From NCBI RefSeq assembly GCF_947499265.1, contig NZ_CANMNK010000007.1, positions 62,001 through 126,000 on the forward strand: a stretch of 64,000 bases of DNA. The letters run 5' to 3'. The number at the start of each line of letters is the position of its first letter. The stretch's first letter is position 1. The DNA is from an uncultured Roseobacter sp. GTDB lineage: Bacteria > Pseudomonadota > Alphaproteobacteria > Rhodobacterales > Rhodobacteraceae. Below, piece by piece: positions 44,229-53,622 of the stretch. Position numbers and translations under genes: made by a program. The notes under the pieces were generated by a model. It did no database searches and had not been told where the DNA came from. It saw only the letters and a list, made by a program, of their open reading frames with translations.

Positions 44229-47042
44229 TCATTCGCCCACCTTCCAGGTCAGGTCTTTTGGACCGGTACCGACGGGTGATTTGATTGGCGCGAAGCCTGG
44301 TTGGGATTCGTCCGGTGCTGCGGCCTTTTCGAGGCGCACTTTCAGGTCGAACCAGGCGGCCTGACCGGTGATTGGGTCGGAGTTGGCCCAGCGGAGCCCG
44401 TCGCCTTTCGGGGGCAGTAGCTCGTGGATCAGGTGGTTCAGCAGGAAGCCGCGTGTGGCTTCGGGGGCGTTTTCCTCCAGCGCCCAGGCGCCCTTGCGCT
44501 TGCCGATGGCGTTCCAGGTCCAGACGGTGTTTTCGTTCAGCGCTGCCATCTCCAGCACGGGCACGGTGATTTCGCCATGCGGGGAGGTCACCTTGGCCCA
44601 ATCACCATCCGTCAAACCGTTTTCGCGCATCAGCTTTGTCGGCAGGTAGAGCGGGTTGTGCCCGTGCAACTGCCGCAACCAGGCGTTTTGCGAGCCCCAG
44701 GAGTGGTACATCGCCATCGGGCGCTGGGTGAGCGCGGTGACGGGGTATTCGTCCGCTTTGTTTTCCTCCTCGGAGGAGTACCAGATTGGCAGCGGGGCCA
44801 TCTTTTCGCGGATCCGGTCGCGCAGGTGTTCGGGCGGTTGCCGCTCGCCGTGGCCTTCGGCGGCCAGCTGGAATTTCCGCATCGGCTCGGAGTAGAGCGA
44901 GAAGAGGTAGGGTTCGGGCTTGTCATAGATGCCCATGCCCACCGCCCAATCCTGATAGGCGGTATTCCACGGTTTGTAATAATTGGCGCCAGCAGGAATG
45001 TGTTCGACGAAAAAGCCGCCGTTTTCGATGTAGCGATCCAGCTGGTTCGGGTTCACCTCTCCGCGTCCGGATTTATCGCCGTTCTCACCCCGGAAACCAG
45101 CCAGTGGCCCGATGCCCGGCTTGCGCTCGTGATTGACGATGTAATCGCCGTAGTCCGCGTATTTCTGGCTGCCATCGGCGTTAATGAAACCGGGCAATTG
45201 CAGTTTCGCGCCCAGTTCGCAGAGCATGGACTGGAAGCCTTTCACATCGCGGTCGGGTTCAATCACCGGCCAGCGGATGGCGTCTGCCGCGGCATCGGCC
45301 TCGCAGATCGGACGGTCGAGCAGGGAGATACAGTCGTGGCGTTCCAGATACGTCGTGTCGGGCAGAATCAGATCGGCATAGGCGACCATCTCGGAGCTAT
45401 AGGCATCTGAATAGATCAGTTTCGGAATGACGTATTCGCCGTTTTCATCCTTGTCGGTCAGCATGTCGATCACGCCGCGCGTGTTCATCGAGGAATTCCA
45501 CGACATGTTGGCCATATACATGAAGAGCACGTCGATCTTGTAGGGATCACCTGCGTAGGCGTTGGAGATCACCATATGCATCAGCCCGTGGCTGGACATC
45601 GGGTTTTCCCAGGTGAAAGCCTTGTCGATGCGGGCGGGGGTGCCGTCTTCCTTGAGCGCGAGATCATCGGGGCCGTGCACGAAGCCCAAGTGCGGGCCAT
45701 CAAGCGGCGTGTCCGGCGTCACCCTGCAGTGCGGTTTGGGGTGCGCGGTGGCCGGTTTCGGATAGGGCGGTTTGAAGCGGAAGCCTCCGGGGACTTCGAC
45801 GCTGCCTAGGAGGATTTGCAGAACGTGTAGCGCGCGGCAGGTCTGGAAGCCGTTGGCATGGGCGGAGATGCCGCGCATGGAGTGGAAAGAGACCGGGCGG
45901 CCGATCATCTTCTCGTGCTTTTCGCCACGGAAATCGGTCCAGCTGTGGTCCAGCTCAAAAGCTTCCTCGAAGGCGACGCGGGCGAGTTCAGCGGCGATGG
46001 CGCGGATGCGCTTGGCGGGGATGCCGCAGCGATCGGCCACGGCTTCGGGCGCGTATTGGTCGTCCAGATACATCTCGGCCATCTTGTGGAAGACGGGGCG
46101 GTGGGTCTGGCCGTCTTTCTCGTATGTGGCGGCGAGGTCAGGTTTCACGCCCGGTTGGTCGAAGGCGGTGAGCTTGCCGGTGGCGCGGTCGATCACCAGC
46201 TCTTTGCCATTCTCGTCGCGCATCAGCAGGCCGTGGTCGGCCTGGCCGGGGTTGTTGATCACCAGCACCGGGGCGTTGGTGTATTGCGCGAGGTAGTGCA
46301 GGTCGATCTTGCCCGCTTTCATAAGGCAGTGGATCATCGACAGGATAAAGAGCCCGTCGGTGCCGGGTGTGATGCCGACCCAATCATCGGCCACGGCGTT
46401 ATAGCCGGTGCGGATCGGGTTCACGCCGATCACACGTGCGCCGCGCTTCTTGATCTTGCCGATGCCCATCTTGATCGGGTTGCTGTCGTGGTCTTCGGCG
46501 ACGCCGAAGAGCATGAAGAGCTTGGTGTGGTCCCAATCGGGCTGGCCGAATTCCCAGAACGCCCCGCCCATGGTGTAGATGCCCGCCGCGGCCATGTTGA
46601 CGGAGCAGAAGCCACCGTGAGCGGCATAGTTGCAGGTGCCGAAGTTCTGCGCCCAGAAGGACGTGAAGCTTTGGGACTGGTCACGGCCCGTGAAGAAGGC
46701 CAGCTTTTCGGGATTATCCTTGCGCACCGGATCCAGCCAGTCGGTGGCGATTTGCAGCGCCTCATCCCATGAGATCTCTTCGAACTCGCCCGATCCGCGT
46801 TCGCCCACGCGTTTCAGTGGTGCGCGCAGACGCGACGGGGCGTTGACCTGCATGATGCCCGCCGAGCCCTTGGCACAAAGTACGCCCTGATTGACCGGAT
46901 GGTCCTTGTTGCCTTCGATATAGGCAACTTTCCCATCCTTCATGTGCACATTGATGCCACAGCGGCAGGCGCACATGTAACAAGTGGTTTTGCGCACCTC
47001 GTCAGAGACTTTCGGGCTCAGATCGATAACGGGCTGGTTCAT
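44229..47042 (-). CDS. soeA: Sulfite dehydrogenase molybdopterin subunit SoeA
   Basis: A 937-residue DMSO-reductase-family catalytic subunit. The N-terminal [4Fe-4S] ligands read CYMCACRCGINVHMKDGK then VLCAKGSAG; the bis-MGD domains follow (GRDQSQSFTSFWAQNFG, MLFGVAEDHDSNPIKMGIG, HSMRGISAHANGFQTC), with the C-terminal cofactor-binding domain near 770-900. No Tat signal is present, matching the cytoplasmic SoeA of Allochromatium and Ruegeria. It would oxidise the sulfite released by Xsc to sulfate. AGGAG precedes ATG 47042, 15 bp after pta. Alternative: a sulfur-oxyanion or formate-type reductase. Confidence 0.88.
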   Translation of the reverse strand: MNQPVIDLSPKVSDEVRKTTCYMCACRCGINVHMKDGKVAYIEGNKDHPVNQGVLCAKGSAGIMQVNAPSRLRAPLKRVGERGSGEFEEISWDEALQIATDWLDPVRKDNPEKLAFFTGRDQSQSFTSFWAQNFGTCNYAAHGGFCSVNMAAAGIYTMGGAFWEFGQPDWDHTKLFMLFGVAEDHDSNPIKMGIGKIKKRGARVIGVNPIRTGYNAVADDWVGITPGTDGLFILSMIHCLMKAGKIDLHYLAQYTNAPVLVINNPGQADHGLLMRDENGKELVIDRATGKLTAFDQPGVKPDLAATYEKDGQTHRPVFHKMAEMYLDDQYAPEAVADRCGIPAKRIRAIAAELARVAFEEAFELDHSWTDFRGEKHEKMIGRPVSFHSMRGISAHANGFQTCRALHVLQILLGSVEVPGGFRFKPPYPKPATAHPKPHCRVTPDTPLDGPHLGFVHGPDDLALKEDGTPARIDKAFTWENPMSSHGLMHMVISNAYAGDPYKIDVLFMYMANMSWNSSMNTRGVIDMLTDKDENGEYVIPKLIYSDAYSSEMVAYADLILPDTTYLERHDCISLLDRPICEADAAADAIRWPVIEPDRDVKGFQSMLCELGAKLQLPGFINADGSQKYADYGDYIVNHERKPGIGPLAGFRGENGDKSGRGEVNPNQLDRYIENGGFFVEHIPAGANYYKPWNTAYQDWAVGMGIYDKPEPYLFSLYSEPMRKFQLAAEGHGERQPPEHLRDRIREKMAPLPIWYSSEEENKADEYPVTALTQRPMAMYHSWGSQNAWLRQLHGHNPLYLPTKLMRENGLTDGDWAKVTSPHGEITVPVLEMAALNENTVWTWNAIGKRKGAWALEENAPEATRGFLLNHLIHELLPPKGDGLRWANSDPITGQAAWFDLKVRLEKAAAPDESQPGFAPIKSPVGTGPKDLTWKVGE

Positions 47043-47057
47043 GGAAAGCTCCTGAAG

Positions 47058-48056
47058 TTAGCGGGCGACCTGAAGGGTGGTCACGGCGATCATATTGGTC
47101 ACGTCCTGGGCGGTGCAGCCCCGGCTGAGGTCGTTGGCGGGTTTGGCGAGACCCTGAAGGGTCGGGCCGATGGCATCGGCGCCGCCAATGCGCTGCGCGA
47201 TCTTATAGCCGATGTTGCCCGCGTCGAGGTTGGGAAAGATCATTACGTTGGCATGCCCCGCTGTCGGGGAGCCGGGGGCTTTGGAGGCCGCAACCTCGGG
47301 CACAAAGGCCGCATCAAATTGCAGCTCGCCATCGGCCTTGAGGTCGGGATGGTTGGCCTTCAACAAGGCGGCGGCTTCGCTCACCCTGGTGACAGCGGCG
47401 TGTTTGGCCGAGCCCATGGTGGAGAAGGACAAAAGCGCCACCTGCGGCTCGACTCCCAGCAGCTGCTGACAGGAATTGGCGGAGGCGACAGCAATGGCGG
47501 CGAGTTCCTCGGCGGTTGGTTCGATCACCAGACCGCAGTCCCCAAAGATCATAGCGTCACGACCGGAGGGGTGGCCTTCGGGCAGCGCCATCAGGAAGAA
47601 ACTGGACACCAGCGGCGCGTCCTTGGCCTTGCCGATGACCTGCAAGGCGGCGCGCACGGTGTCGGAGGTGGTCGCAACAGCGCCGCCAACGGTGCCGTCG
47701 GCGTGCCCCTCGCGGACCATAAGGGCGGAGAAGACCAGCGGGTTCTGCACCTGCGTCTCGGCGATCTCGGGCGTCACGCCCTTGTGCTTGCGCAACGCGT
47801 AGAACGCCTCCGCAAGACCAGCGCTGAGCGCGGAGGTGGCGGGGTCTTCGATTGAAATGGCGGGATTGTTGGGCGCACCGGCAGCAACAAGCTGTGCGGT
47901 GACGTCATCCTGCGCGCCGACCAGGGTAATCCGGGCGGTTCCGGCCTGCACGGCGGCAATGGCGCCGGCCACGATCCGGGGATCGTGACCTTCGCTCAGG
48001 ACAATATGGGCAGGCCGGGCGGCTGCGCGGTTGGAAAGGGCGCGCAGAACGCTCAT
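47058..48056 (-). CDS. pta: Phosphate acetyltransferase (short type)
   Basis: A 332-residue PTA_PTB-domain enzyme that converts the acetyl phosphate made by Xsc to acetyl-CoA. Seen: IVLSEGHDPRIVAGAI, GTVGGAVATTSDTVRAALQVIG, SSFFLMALPEG, LSFSTMGSAKH, DGELQFDAAFVPEVAASKAPGS and NVMIFPNLDAGNIGYKIAQRIGGADAIGP. It lacks the N-terminal DRTGG regions of long Pta. AAGGAT precedes ATG 48056. It is 44 bp downstream of xsc, the standard xsc-pta order in sulfonate degraders. Confidence 0.95.
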   Translation of the reverse strand: MSVLRALSNRAAARPAHIVLSEGHDPRIVAGAIAAVQAGTARITLVGAQDDVTAQLVAAGAPNNPAISIEDPATSALSAGLAEAFYALRKHKGVTPEIAETQVQNPLVFSALMVREGHADGTVGGAVATTSDTVRAALQVIGKAKDAPLVSSFFLMALPEGHPSGRDAMIFGDCGLVIEPTAEELAAIAVASANSCQQLLGVEPQVALLSFSTMGSAKHAAVTRVSEAAALLKANHPDLKADGELQFDAAFVPEVAASKAPGSPTAGHANVMIFPNLDAGNIGYKIAQRIGGADAIGPTLQGLAKPANDLSRGCTAQDVTNMIAVTTLQVAR

Positions 48057-48100
48057 GGCCTGATCCTTTGTTTTATGCAGTTCGTGATGTGCACCTAGGC

Positions 48101-49879
48101 TTACACAACCTGCGCGCGCATGTCGTCTTTGCTGATGCCAGCAACTTCGACGGGCTTCTTCATCGCGTCGCGGCGGAACGGGTCACCCAGTTCCTGGTTG
48201 ATCATGGCTTCGATCAGCGTGGTCACGCCGTTTTCCATCTGGTCCTTGATCGCCTGATCCAGCGCCGCTGTCAGCTCTTCCTGTGTGCGGGCGATGACGC
48301 CTTTGAGACCACAGGCATTGGCGATCCCGGCGTAGGACACTTCCTCGTCCAACTCGGTGCCGACGAAGTTGTCGTCAAACCACAGTGTCGAGTTCCGCTT
48401 TTCAGCGCCCCACTGGTAGTTGCGGAAAACGATCTGCGTGATTGCAGGCCAGTCGCCGCGGCCGATCGCCGTCAGCTCGTTGACGGAGATGCCGAAAGCA
48501 CCGTCGCCTGCAAAGCCCACAACCGGCACGTTCGGCTGGCCGATCTTTGCACCCACGATGGAGGGCAGGCCATAACCGCAGGGACCAAAGAGGCCGGGGG
48601 CCAGATACTTGCGGCTCTCGTTGAACGACGGGTATGCGTTGCCGATGGCGCAGTTGTTGCCGATGTCGGAGGAGATGATCGCCTCGACCGGCAGAGCGGC
48701 CTGAATCGCGCGCCAGGCCATGCGGGGGGACATCCAGTCCGGCTTCGCTGCACGGGCCCGCTCGTTCCAGTTGGTGCCGGGATCGTCCTGCTCTTCGTTC
48801 AGCGAGGTCAGCTCCTGCGCCCAGGCCGATTTGGTGGTGGCGATGGTGTTCTTGCGTTCCGCGCGGTTGGTGTCGCCTGCGTCGTCAGAGAGTTGCGCGG
48901 TGATGCCCTGGGCCACCTTGGCCGCGTCGCCGACGATGCCGACGGTGACCTTCTTGGTCAGGCCGATGCGGTCGGGGTTGATGTCCACCTGAATGATCTT
49001 GGCCTCTGTGGGCCAATAATCGATGCCGTAGCCGGGCAGAGTGGAGAAGGGGTTCAGGCGGGTACCGAGGCAGAGCACGACGTCAGCCTTGTTGATCAGC
49101 TGCATGCCGGCCTTGGAGCCGTTGTAGCCCAGCGGACCTGCGAACAGCGGGTGGTTGCCGGGGAAGGCGTCATTGTGCTGGTAGCCGACGCAGACGGGGG
49201 CGTCGAGCTTCTCGGCCAGCACGCGGGAGGCTTCGATGCCGCCCTTGGATAGAACCGCACCGGCGCCGTTCAGGATGACCGGGAATTTCGCGTTGCTGAG
49301 CAGCTCTGCCGCATTTGCGACGGCAGCTTCGCCGCCCTGCGGCAGTTCGAAGTCCACGATTGCCGGCAGTTCGATGTCGATGACCTGTGTCCAGAAGTCA
49401 CGCGGGATGTTGATCTGAGCCGGACCGGAGGCGCGTTTGGCCTGCATGATCACGCGGTTCAGGGTCTCGGCGATGCGGGAGGGGTCACGTACTTCTTCCT
49501 GATAGGCCACACAATCGGCAAAGAGGTTCATCTGCTCCATTTCCTGGAAGCCGCCCTGGCCGATGGTCTTGTTCGCGGCTTGCGGGGTGACCAGCAGCAC
49601 CGGCGTGTGGTTCCAGTAGGCGGTCTTCACAGCCGTCACGAAGTTGGTGATGCCGGGGCCGTTCTGCGCGATCATCATGCACATCTTGCCGGTGGCGCGG
49701 GTGAAGCCGTCTGCCATCATGCCGCCGGATGTTTCATGGGCGCAGTCCCAGAATTTGATGCCCGCATCGGGGAAGATGTCGGAGATCGGCATCATGGCAG
49801 AGCCGATGATGCCAAATGCATTGTCGATCCCATGCATCTGGAGTGTTTTAACAAAGGCTTCTTCAGTGGTCATTTTCAT
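48101..49879 (-). CDS. xsc: Sulfoacetaldehyde acetyltransferase
   Basis: A 592-residue ThDP-dependent enzyme (EC 2.3.3.15) converting sulfoacetaldehyde and phosphate to acetyl phosphate and sulfite. Seen: MKMTTEEAFVKTLQMHGIDNAFGIIGSAMMPISDIFPDAGI (Xsc-specific opening), TGKMCMMIAQNGPGITNFVTA, GFQEMEQMNLFADCVAYQEEV, and the C-terminal ThDP/Mg motif GFAGDGAFGISVNELTAIGR...NYQWG. The frame opens further upstream at 49972, but ATG 49879 with AAGGA is the family start. A predicted TauR operator lies 71-103 bp upstream. Confidence 0.97.
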   Translation of the reverse strand: MKMTTEEAFVKTLQMHGIDNAFGIIGSAMMPISDIFPDAGIKFWDCAHETSGGMMADGFTRATGKMCMMIAQNGPGITNFVTAVKTAYWNHTPVLLVTPQAANKTIGQGGFQEMEQMNLFADCVAYQEEVRDPSRIAETLNRVIMQAKRASGPAQINIPRDFWTQVIDIELPAIVDFELPQGGEAAVANAAELLSNAKFPVILNGAGAVLSKGGIEASRVLAEKLDAPVCVGYQHNDAFPGNHPLFAGPLGYNGSKAGMQLINKADVVLCLGTRLNPFSTLPGYGIDYWPTEAKIIQVDINPDRIGLTKKVTVGIVGDAAKVAQGITAQLSDDAGDTNRAERKNTIATTKSAWAQELTSLNEEQDDPGTNWNERARAAKPDWMSPRMAWRAIQAALPVEAIISSDIGNNCAIGNAYPSFNESRKYLAPGLFGPCGYGLPSIVGAKIGQPNVPVVGFAGDGAFGISVNELTAIGRGDWPAITQIVFRNYQWGAEKRNSTLWFDDNFVGTELDEEVSYAGIANACGLKGVIARTQEELTAALDQAIKDQMENGVTTLIEAMINQELGDPFRRDAMKKPVEVAGISKDDMRAQVV

Positions 49880-49949
49880 GGCGCGGGTCCTTGGATAGAG
49901 GTTTCGATTCTTAGTTTTCGGCCAAAGTAGAGCGTCGGGCAGGACGCGG

Positions 49950-49982
49950 TTAGGGCCAGTTGCTTGCTTCACTTAATCCCAG
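49950..49982 (-). promoter_or_regulatory. Predicted TauR operator of xsc
   Basis: Reading toward xsc, CTGGGATTAA (49982-49973) and CTGGCCCTAA (49959-49950) form a direct repeat 23 bp start to start. Both match the CTGGACYTAA half-site known for TauR of Rhodobacter capsulatus (8 of 10 each). The site overlaps the last codons of tauR. Confidence 0.7.
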
Positions 49983-51446
49983 ATGACTCATGGCGCGCAT
50001 TTCGTCCGCAACGATTGCAACGCCATCTGCGATGCGGTTTGCCGGGATGGAGGAATAGGCGAGCCGGTAGTAGTCCTTGGGGCGGGCGGGTCCGGAAAAA
50101 AACGAATGTCCGGGTTCGATCAAAACGCCGCGGGCCTGCAGGCGACGGGCGAGTTCGTGAGTGTCTACGCCGTTGTCAGCGCGCATCCAGAAAGAGGAGC
50201 CGCCATAGGCGCCCTGGCCTGCGATCTGCAGATCATGCGCCGCGATGGCCTTGGCCATGACTTCGCGACGCTCGTGCAGGGCGCCGCCCATGCGGCGGAT
50301 CAGGGCGTCGTGGTGGCCGAGCGACAGGAAATAGGCCGCCGTGCGCTGCACATGTCCGGGCGGGTGCCGCAGGACGGATGCGCGCAGCGCGCGGGCCTCG
50401 CGAATGAAGGGCTCAGAGCCCACCAGATAGCCCAGGCGCAGGCCGGGAAACAGCGACTTCGAAAAGCTGCCCACATAAATTACACGCCCATCGGTATCGA
50501 GACTTTTGAGCGCAGGAGAGGGGCTTTTGAGAAAGGACATCTCAAATTCGTAGTCATCCTCGACGATCAACGCGTCCATTTCCGCGGCCCGCTCCAGCAG
50601 GTCGTGGCGCCGGTGCATGGGCATGGTGTTCGTTGTCGGGCACTGGTGGCTGGGCGTGGTGAAGATCACGTCGGTATCTGGCGGGATCGCATCAGGTGGC
50701 ATCCCGTCGGCATCCACGCGCACAGGCGTCGTATGGCAACGAGATTGCGAAAGGATGTCCCTAAGCGCGTGATAACAAGGGTCTTCCAGCGCCGCGCGCC
50801 GCCGCTGTGTCAGCAGAACCTGTGTGGTCAGCCAGAGCGCGTTCTGCGCGCCCAGGGTGATCAGAATCTGTTCGGGCCGGGCCGCAATCCCGCGTCGCGG
50901 CAGCGTGTGCCGCGCGATGAACTCGATCAGCTGCGGATCGTCCTGATCGTAGTAATCCGTTGTGAGCGCGGTGAAATCCTTCTGCCCCAGCGCCTTGAGT
51001 GCACAGAGCCGCCAGTTCGCGTGATCGAAAAGCTCCGGATCGGCCTGTCCGTAGATGAAGGGAAAGCGGTAGCCGCCCCAATCCGATGGCTTGCGGGGCA
51101 TGTCGCCGCCGGAAAACCGCTGACCAATCGCCCGCGTCCAGTCCACCGCATCGGGGCCGGCCTGACTGGGTGTGAAAGCCGGCGGCACGGGCGCGTTTTC
51201 TGAAACGTAATAGCCCGACCGTCCGCGTGAGGTCAGATAGTCATTGGCCAGCAATTCCGTATAGGCAATCGTCACTGTGATCCGGCTGACCCCGAGGTGT
51301 ATGGCGAGTTTGCGGGTCGAGGGCAGCTTTTCCCCACGCTGAAACCGGCCCGAGAGGATCCCCTGAGCAATCATCTGCTGTATCTGCGATTGCAGCGTTC
51401 CCTGAGCATCAGGGTGCAGGAAAAAGGTTTCGACGGGCAGCGCCAT
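49950..51446 (-). CDS. tauR: MocR/GntR-type regulator TauR
   Basis: A 498-residue fusion of a GntR winged HTH (residues ~15-80: TLQSQIQQMIAQGILSGRFQRGEKLPSTRKLAIHLGVSRITVTIAYTELL) with an aminotransferase-like effector domain (LGAQNALWLTTQVLL, and the PLP lysine in YVGSFSKSLFPGLRLGYLVG near 325). TauR activates taurine genes, probably sensing taurine through PLP. It is encoded 70 bp upstream of xsc on the same strand. Identification as TauR rather than another MocR protein rests on this position and on the matching operators. Confidence 0.9.
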   Translation of the reverse strand: MALPVETFFLHPDAQGTLQSQIQQMIAQGILSGRFQRGEKLPSTRKLAIHLGVSRITVTIAYTELLANDYLTSRGRSGYYVSENAPVPPAFTPSQAGPDAVDWTRAIGQRFSGGDMPRKPSDWGGYRFPFIYGQADPELFDHANWRLCALKALGQKDFTALTTDYYDQDDPQLIEFIARHTLPRRGIAARPEQILITLGAQNALWLTTQVLLTQRRRAALEDPCYHALRDILSQSRCHTTPVRVDADGMPPDAIPPDTDVIFTTPSHQCPTTNTMPMHRRHDLLERAAEMDALIVEDDYEFEMSFLKSPSPALKSLDTDGRVIYVGSFSKSLFPGLRLGYLVGSEPFIREARALRASVLRHPPGHVQRTAAYFLSLGHHDALIRRMGGALHERREVMAKAIAAHDLQIAGQGAYGGSSFWMRADNGVDTHELARRLQARGVLIEPGHSFFSGPARPKDYYRLAYSSIPANRIADGVAIVADEMRAMSHLGLSEASNWP

Positions 51447-51460
51447 GCAAGGAGCCTATA

Positions 51461-51492
51461 CTGGACATAGACTGCCTTCAATCTGGTATTAA
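51461..51492 (+). promoter_or_regulatory. Possible TauR site next to the tauR start
   Basis: CTGGACATAG (51461-51470) and CTGGTATTAA (51483-51492) are direct repeats pointing away from tauR. Spacing is 22 bp rather than the 23 bp at the other three sites. It begins 15 bp upstream of the tauR ATG, so binding could repress tauR or act on the rightward gene at 51717. Confidence 0.45.
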
Positions 51493-51716
51493 TCGGACAC
51501 CAAAAGCCCGATTTATCCCCCCATGCGTGCAGTCAGATTTGACTAAATATTGTATTATTGAAACTCTGAGTATCATTAATGCGCTCATCTTGCAAGCGCT
51601 GTGCAAATCCGCAGTGGCTTGATGCATCCTTGTAGCATCCATTTCTATGCGTTGTGGTGATTCTTGCAGAGCACAGGGGTATAAGCTTCGAGCCTGGCGT
51701 TAGGGGAGGGAAGGCG

Positions 51717-52076
51717 ATGACACTGGATCGGATCGCGCAGACATATGGCGCCGCTTGGTGTGAGCCGGAGGTCTCCAAGCGACGCGAGTTGCTAGAAATT
51801 GCCTGGAGCAAGGAGGGCCGGTATCAGGACCCATCCGCCGACATAATGGGCCGCGAGGCGTTAGTGGATCATATCGGCGACGTGCATCGACAATGGCCGG
51901 GCGCACGGATTGAGCTGACCAGCGGTGTCAGCACGCATCACGACAAGATCTATTTCTCCTGGCGGATGATCACCGCAGATGGCGCGACGGCCATCGAGGG
52001 TGTGGATTTTGGCAGCCTGTCGCCAGATGGGCGTCTCGCGCAGATCATTGGCTTTTTTGGACCACCAGGTAGCTAG
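51717..52076 (+). CDS. NTF2-like (SnoaL-type) fold protein
   Basis: A 119-residue single-domain protein of NTF2/SnoaL appearance: IAQTYGAAWCEPEVSKRRELLEIAWSKEGRYQDPSADIMGREALVDHIGDVHRQWPGARIEL in sequence, followed by SWRMITADGATAIEGVDFGSLSPDGRLAQIIGFFG. Function unknown; many such proteins are isomerases or lack catalysis. ATG 51717 has GGGGAGGGAAGG upstream. It is divergent from tauR across 270 bp that contain the possible TauR site, so it may belong to the taurine regulon, but this is inference. Confidence 0.8.
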   Translation: MTLDRIAQTYGAAWCEPEVSKRRELLEIAWSKEGRYQDPSADIMGREALVDHIGDVHRQWPGARIELTSGVSTHHDKIYFSWRMITADGATAIEGVDFGSLSPDGRLAQIIGFFGPPGS

Positions 52077-52139
52077 CTGCGTGCTGCACGGGATATGCCG
52101 CATGCGGTGCAGTTGCCGAGCGGAAGGGGCCAAAGCACA

Positions 52140-52173
52140 TGGGGGCCACACAGAAAGACCGATGCGGCCCCCA
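52140..52173. terminator. Hairpin between convergent genes
   Basis: TGGGGGCC (52140-52147) and GGCCCCCA (52166-52173), 8-bp perfect arms with an 18-nt loop, between the NTF2-like gene and ppk2. No T run, so a weak or Rho-assisted terminator at best. Confidence 0.4.
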
Positions 52174-52198
52174 CGGCAGGGAGACTGGGAGATTTGAT

Positions 52199-53089
52199 CT
52201 AGCTCTTTCGGGTTTTCGGGTGGAGTGAGGCCGCAAAAATATGGTCAGAGGCCCGCACGATACTACCCGCTTGATGCACGATATTCTGGTCAGGCCGCAA
52301 CGCCACGGTCTCGTCCTTGTCCGGATAATCCAGATCGTACAGGAAATGCTTCATGCAATTCAGCCGCGCCCGTTTCTTGTCGTTTGACCGAATGACGGTC
52401 CAAGGCGCATCAGCGGTGTCGGTGTAAAAGAACATCGCCTCTTTCGCTTCGGTGTAATCGTCCCACTTGCCGAGGCTGGCGCGGTCGATGGGCGAGAGTT
52501 TCCAGCGTTTGAGCGGATCGGTCTCACGGGAAGCGAATCTGCGTTTTTGCTCCTCCTGCGTGACCGAGAACCAGTATTTGAAGAGCTTGATGCCACTGCG
52601 CACCAGCATACGTTCAAATTCCGGGGTCTGCCGCATGAATTCGAGGTATTCGTTCGGTTCGCAGAAGCTCATCACCCGTTCGACGCCTGCGCGGTTGTAC
52701 CAGGATCGATCATAAAGAACGATTTCGCCTGATGTCGGCAGGTGCTTGGCGTAGCGCTGAAAAAACCATTGGCCTTTTTCTTCTTCCGTGGGTTTGTTCA
52801 GGGCAACAACACGCGCGCTGCGGGGGTTCAGGTGCTCGGCGAAACGTTTGATGGTACCGCCTTTGCCGGCCGCGTCCCGACCTTCGAACAACATGACGAC
52901 CTTTTGCCCGGTTTCTTGCAACCAGAGTTGCACTTTGAGCAATTCGACCTGAAGTGCTGCTTTCTCCGCTTCATAGGCGGCGCGACCGAGGCGCTCCGCA
53001 TAGGGGTATTCACCTTGTTCGAAACCGATGATTTCCGCGGTAGGTTGTTTAACTTTCGCCGTTACCGGCGTTTTTACTTGCGTTGACAT
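52199..53089 (-). CDS. ppk2: Polyphosphate kinase 2
   Basis: A 296-residue PPK2-family enzyme that transfers phosphate between polyphosphate and nucleoside diphosphates. Seen: Walker A LFEGRDAAGKGGTIKRFAEHLNPR near residue 64, the lid-region YDRSWYNRAGVERVM near 127 (Walker B Asp and Arg), and KLFKYWFSVTQEEQKRRFASRETDPLKRWKLSP. Single-domain length fits class I PPK2. GGAGGG precedes the start. It interrupts the taurine region and has no obvious connection to it. Confidence 0.94.
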   Translation of the reverse strand: MSTQVKTPVTAKVKQPTAEIIGFEQGEYPYAERLGRAAYEAEKAALQVELLKVQLWLQETGQKVVMLFEGRDAAGKGGTIKRFAEHLNPRSARVVALNKPTEEEKGQWFFQRYAKHLPTSGEIVLYDRSWYNRAGVERVMSFCEPNEYLEFMRQTPEFERMLVRSGIKLFKYWFSVTQEEQKRRFASRETDPLKRWKLSPIDRASLGKWDDYTEAKEAMFFYTDTADAPWTVIRSNDKKRARLNCMKHFLYDLDYPDKDETVALRPDQNIVHQAGSIVRASDHIFAASLHPKTRKS

Positions 53090-53279
53090 ATAGTCCCTCC
53101 TTTTAGAAGGCGGAGTCTAGCAAAGTAGTTACAAAACCGTCGTTGACCTGAATCAACATCTGCGGTGGGGTGAGAACCGCGCTCTGCCATGCATCATCAG
53201 CGTTGATCTAAATCATGTACGACCACGCGCGGACCTGAGATGCATGTTTACAGATGCCGAAAAAGAAAGTGGGGCGACG

Positions 53280-53597
53280 ATGTTGGATATTGCTGTGACC
53301 AAAGTGGCTCAGATCATTCTCTATGGGCATGAGATTGACCGGGCAGAGGCCGAACTGCGTGGGTTTTTGGAAACCCTGAACGAAGATGAATGCCACAGCC
53401 TGATTGCCATCATGTGGATCGGGCGAGATAGTTTTGGCGCGGATGAGTATAGCGAGGCCTTGGAAACAGCAAAACGCGAGGCTGTGACACCGACGGCGGA
53501 TTACCTGATCGGGACACCGCATTTTGCCGATCATCTTGAGGCTGGCCTGGAATTGCTGGGGACGTCAGCCTCGGATGCGGAGCAGTCACTGCTTTAA
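53280..53597 (+). CDS. DUF3775 domain protein
   Basis: A 105-residue acidic cytoplasmic protein that I recognise as DUF3775: MLDIAVTKVAQIILYGHEIDRAEAELRGFLETLNEDECHSLIAIMWIGRDSF in sequence and SDYLIGTPHFADHLEAGLELLG-like end (ADYLIGTPHFADHLEAGLELL). Function unknown. An upstream in-frame ATG at 53244 exists; I chose 53280 because the family starts with MLDI and a GGGGCG lies just before. A strong terminator follows, so it is monocistronic. Confidence 0.8.
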   Translation: MLDIAVTKVAQIILYGHEIDRAEAELRGFLETLNEDECHSLIAIMWIGRDSFGADEYSEALETAKREAVTPTADYLIGTPHFADHLEAGLELLGTSASDAEQSLL

Positions 53598-53622
53598 GAC
53601 GCAGGAGGCGTGGCACAGAAAC

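Noticed and set aside
49983..51203. A 406-codon + strand frame opposite tauR
   Set aside because: tauR has clear winged-HTH and aminotransferase motifs; the + strand frame has none.
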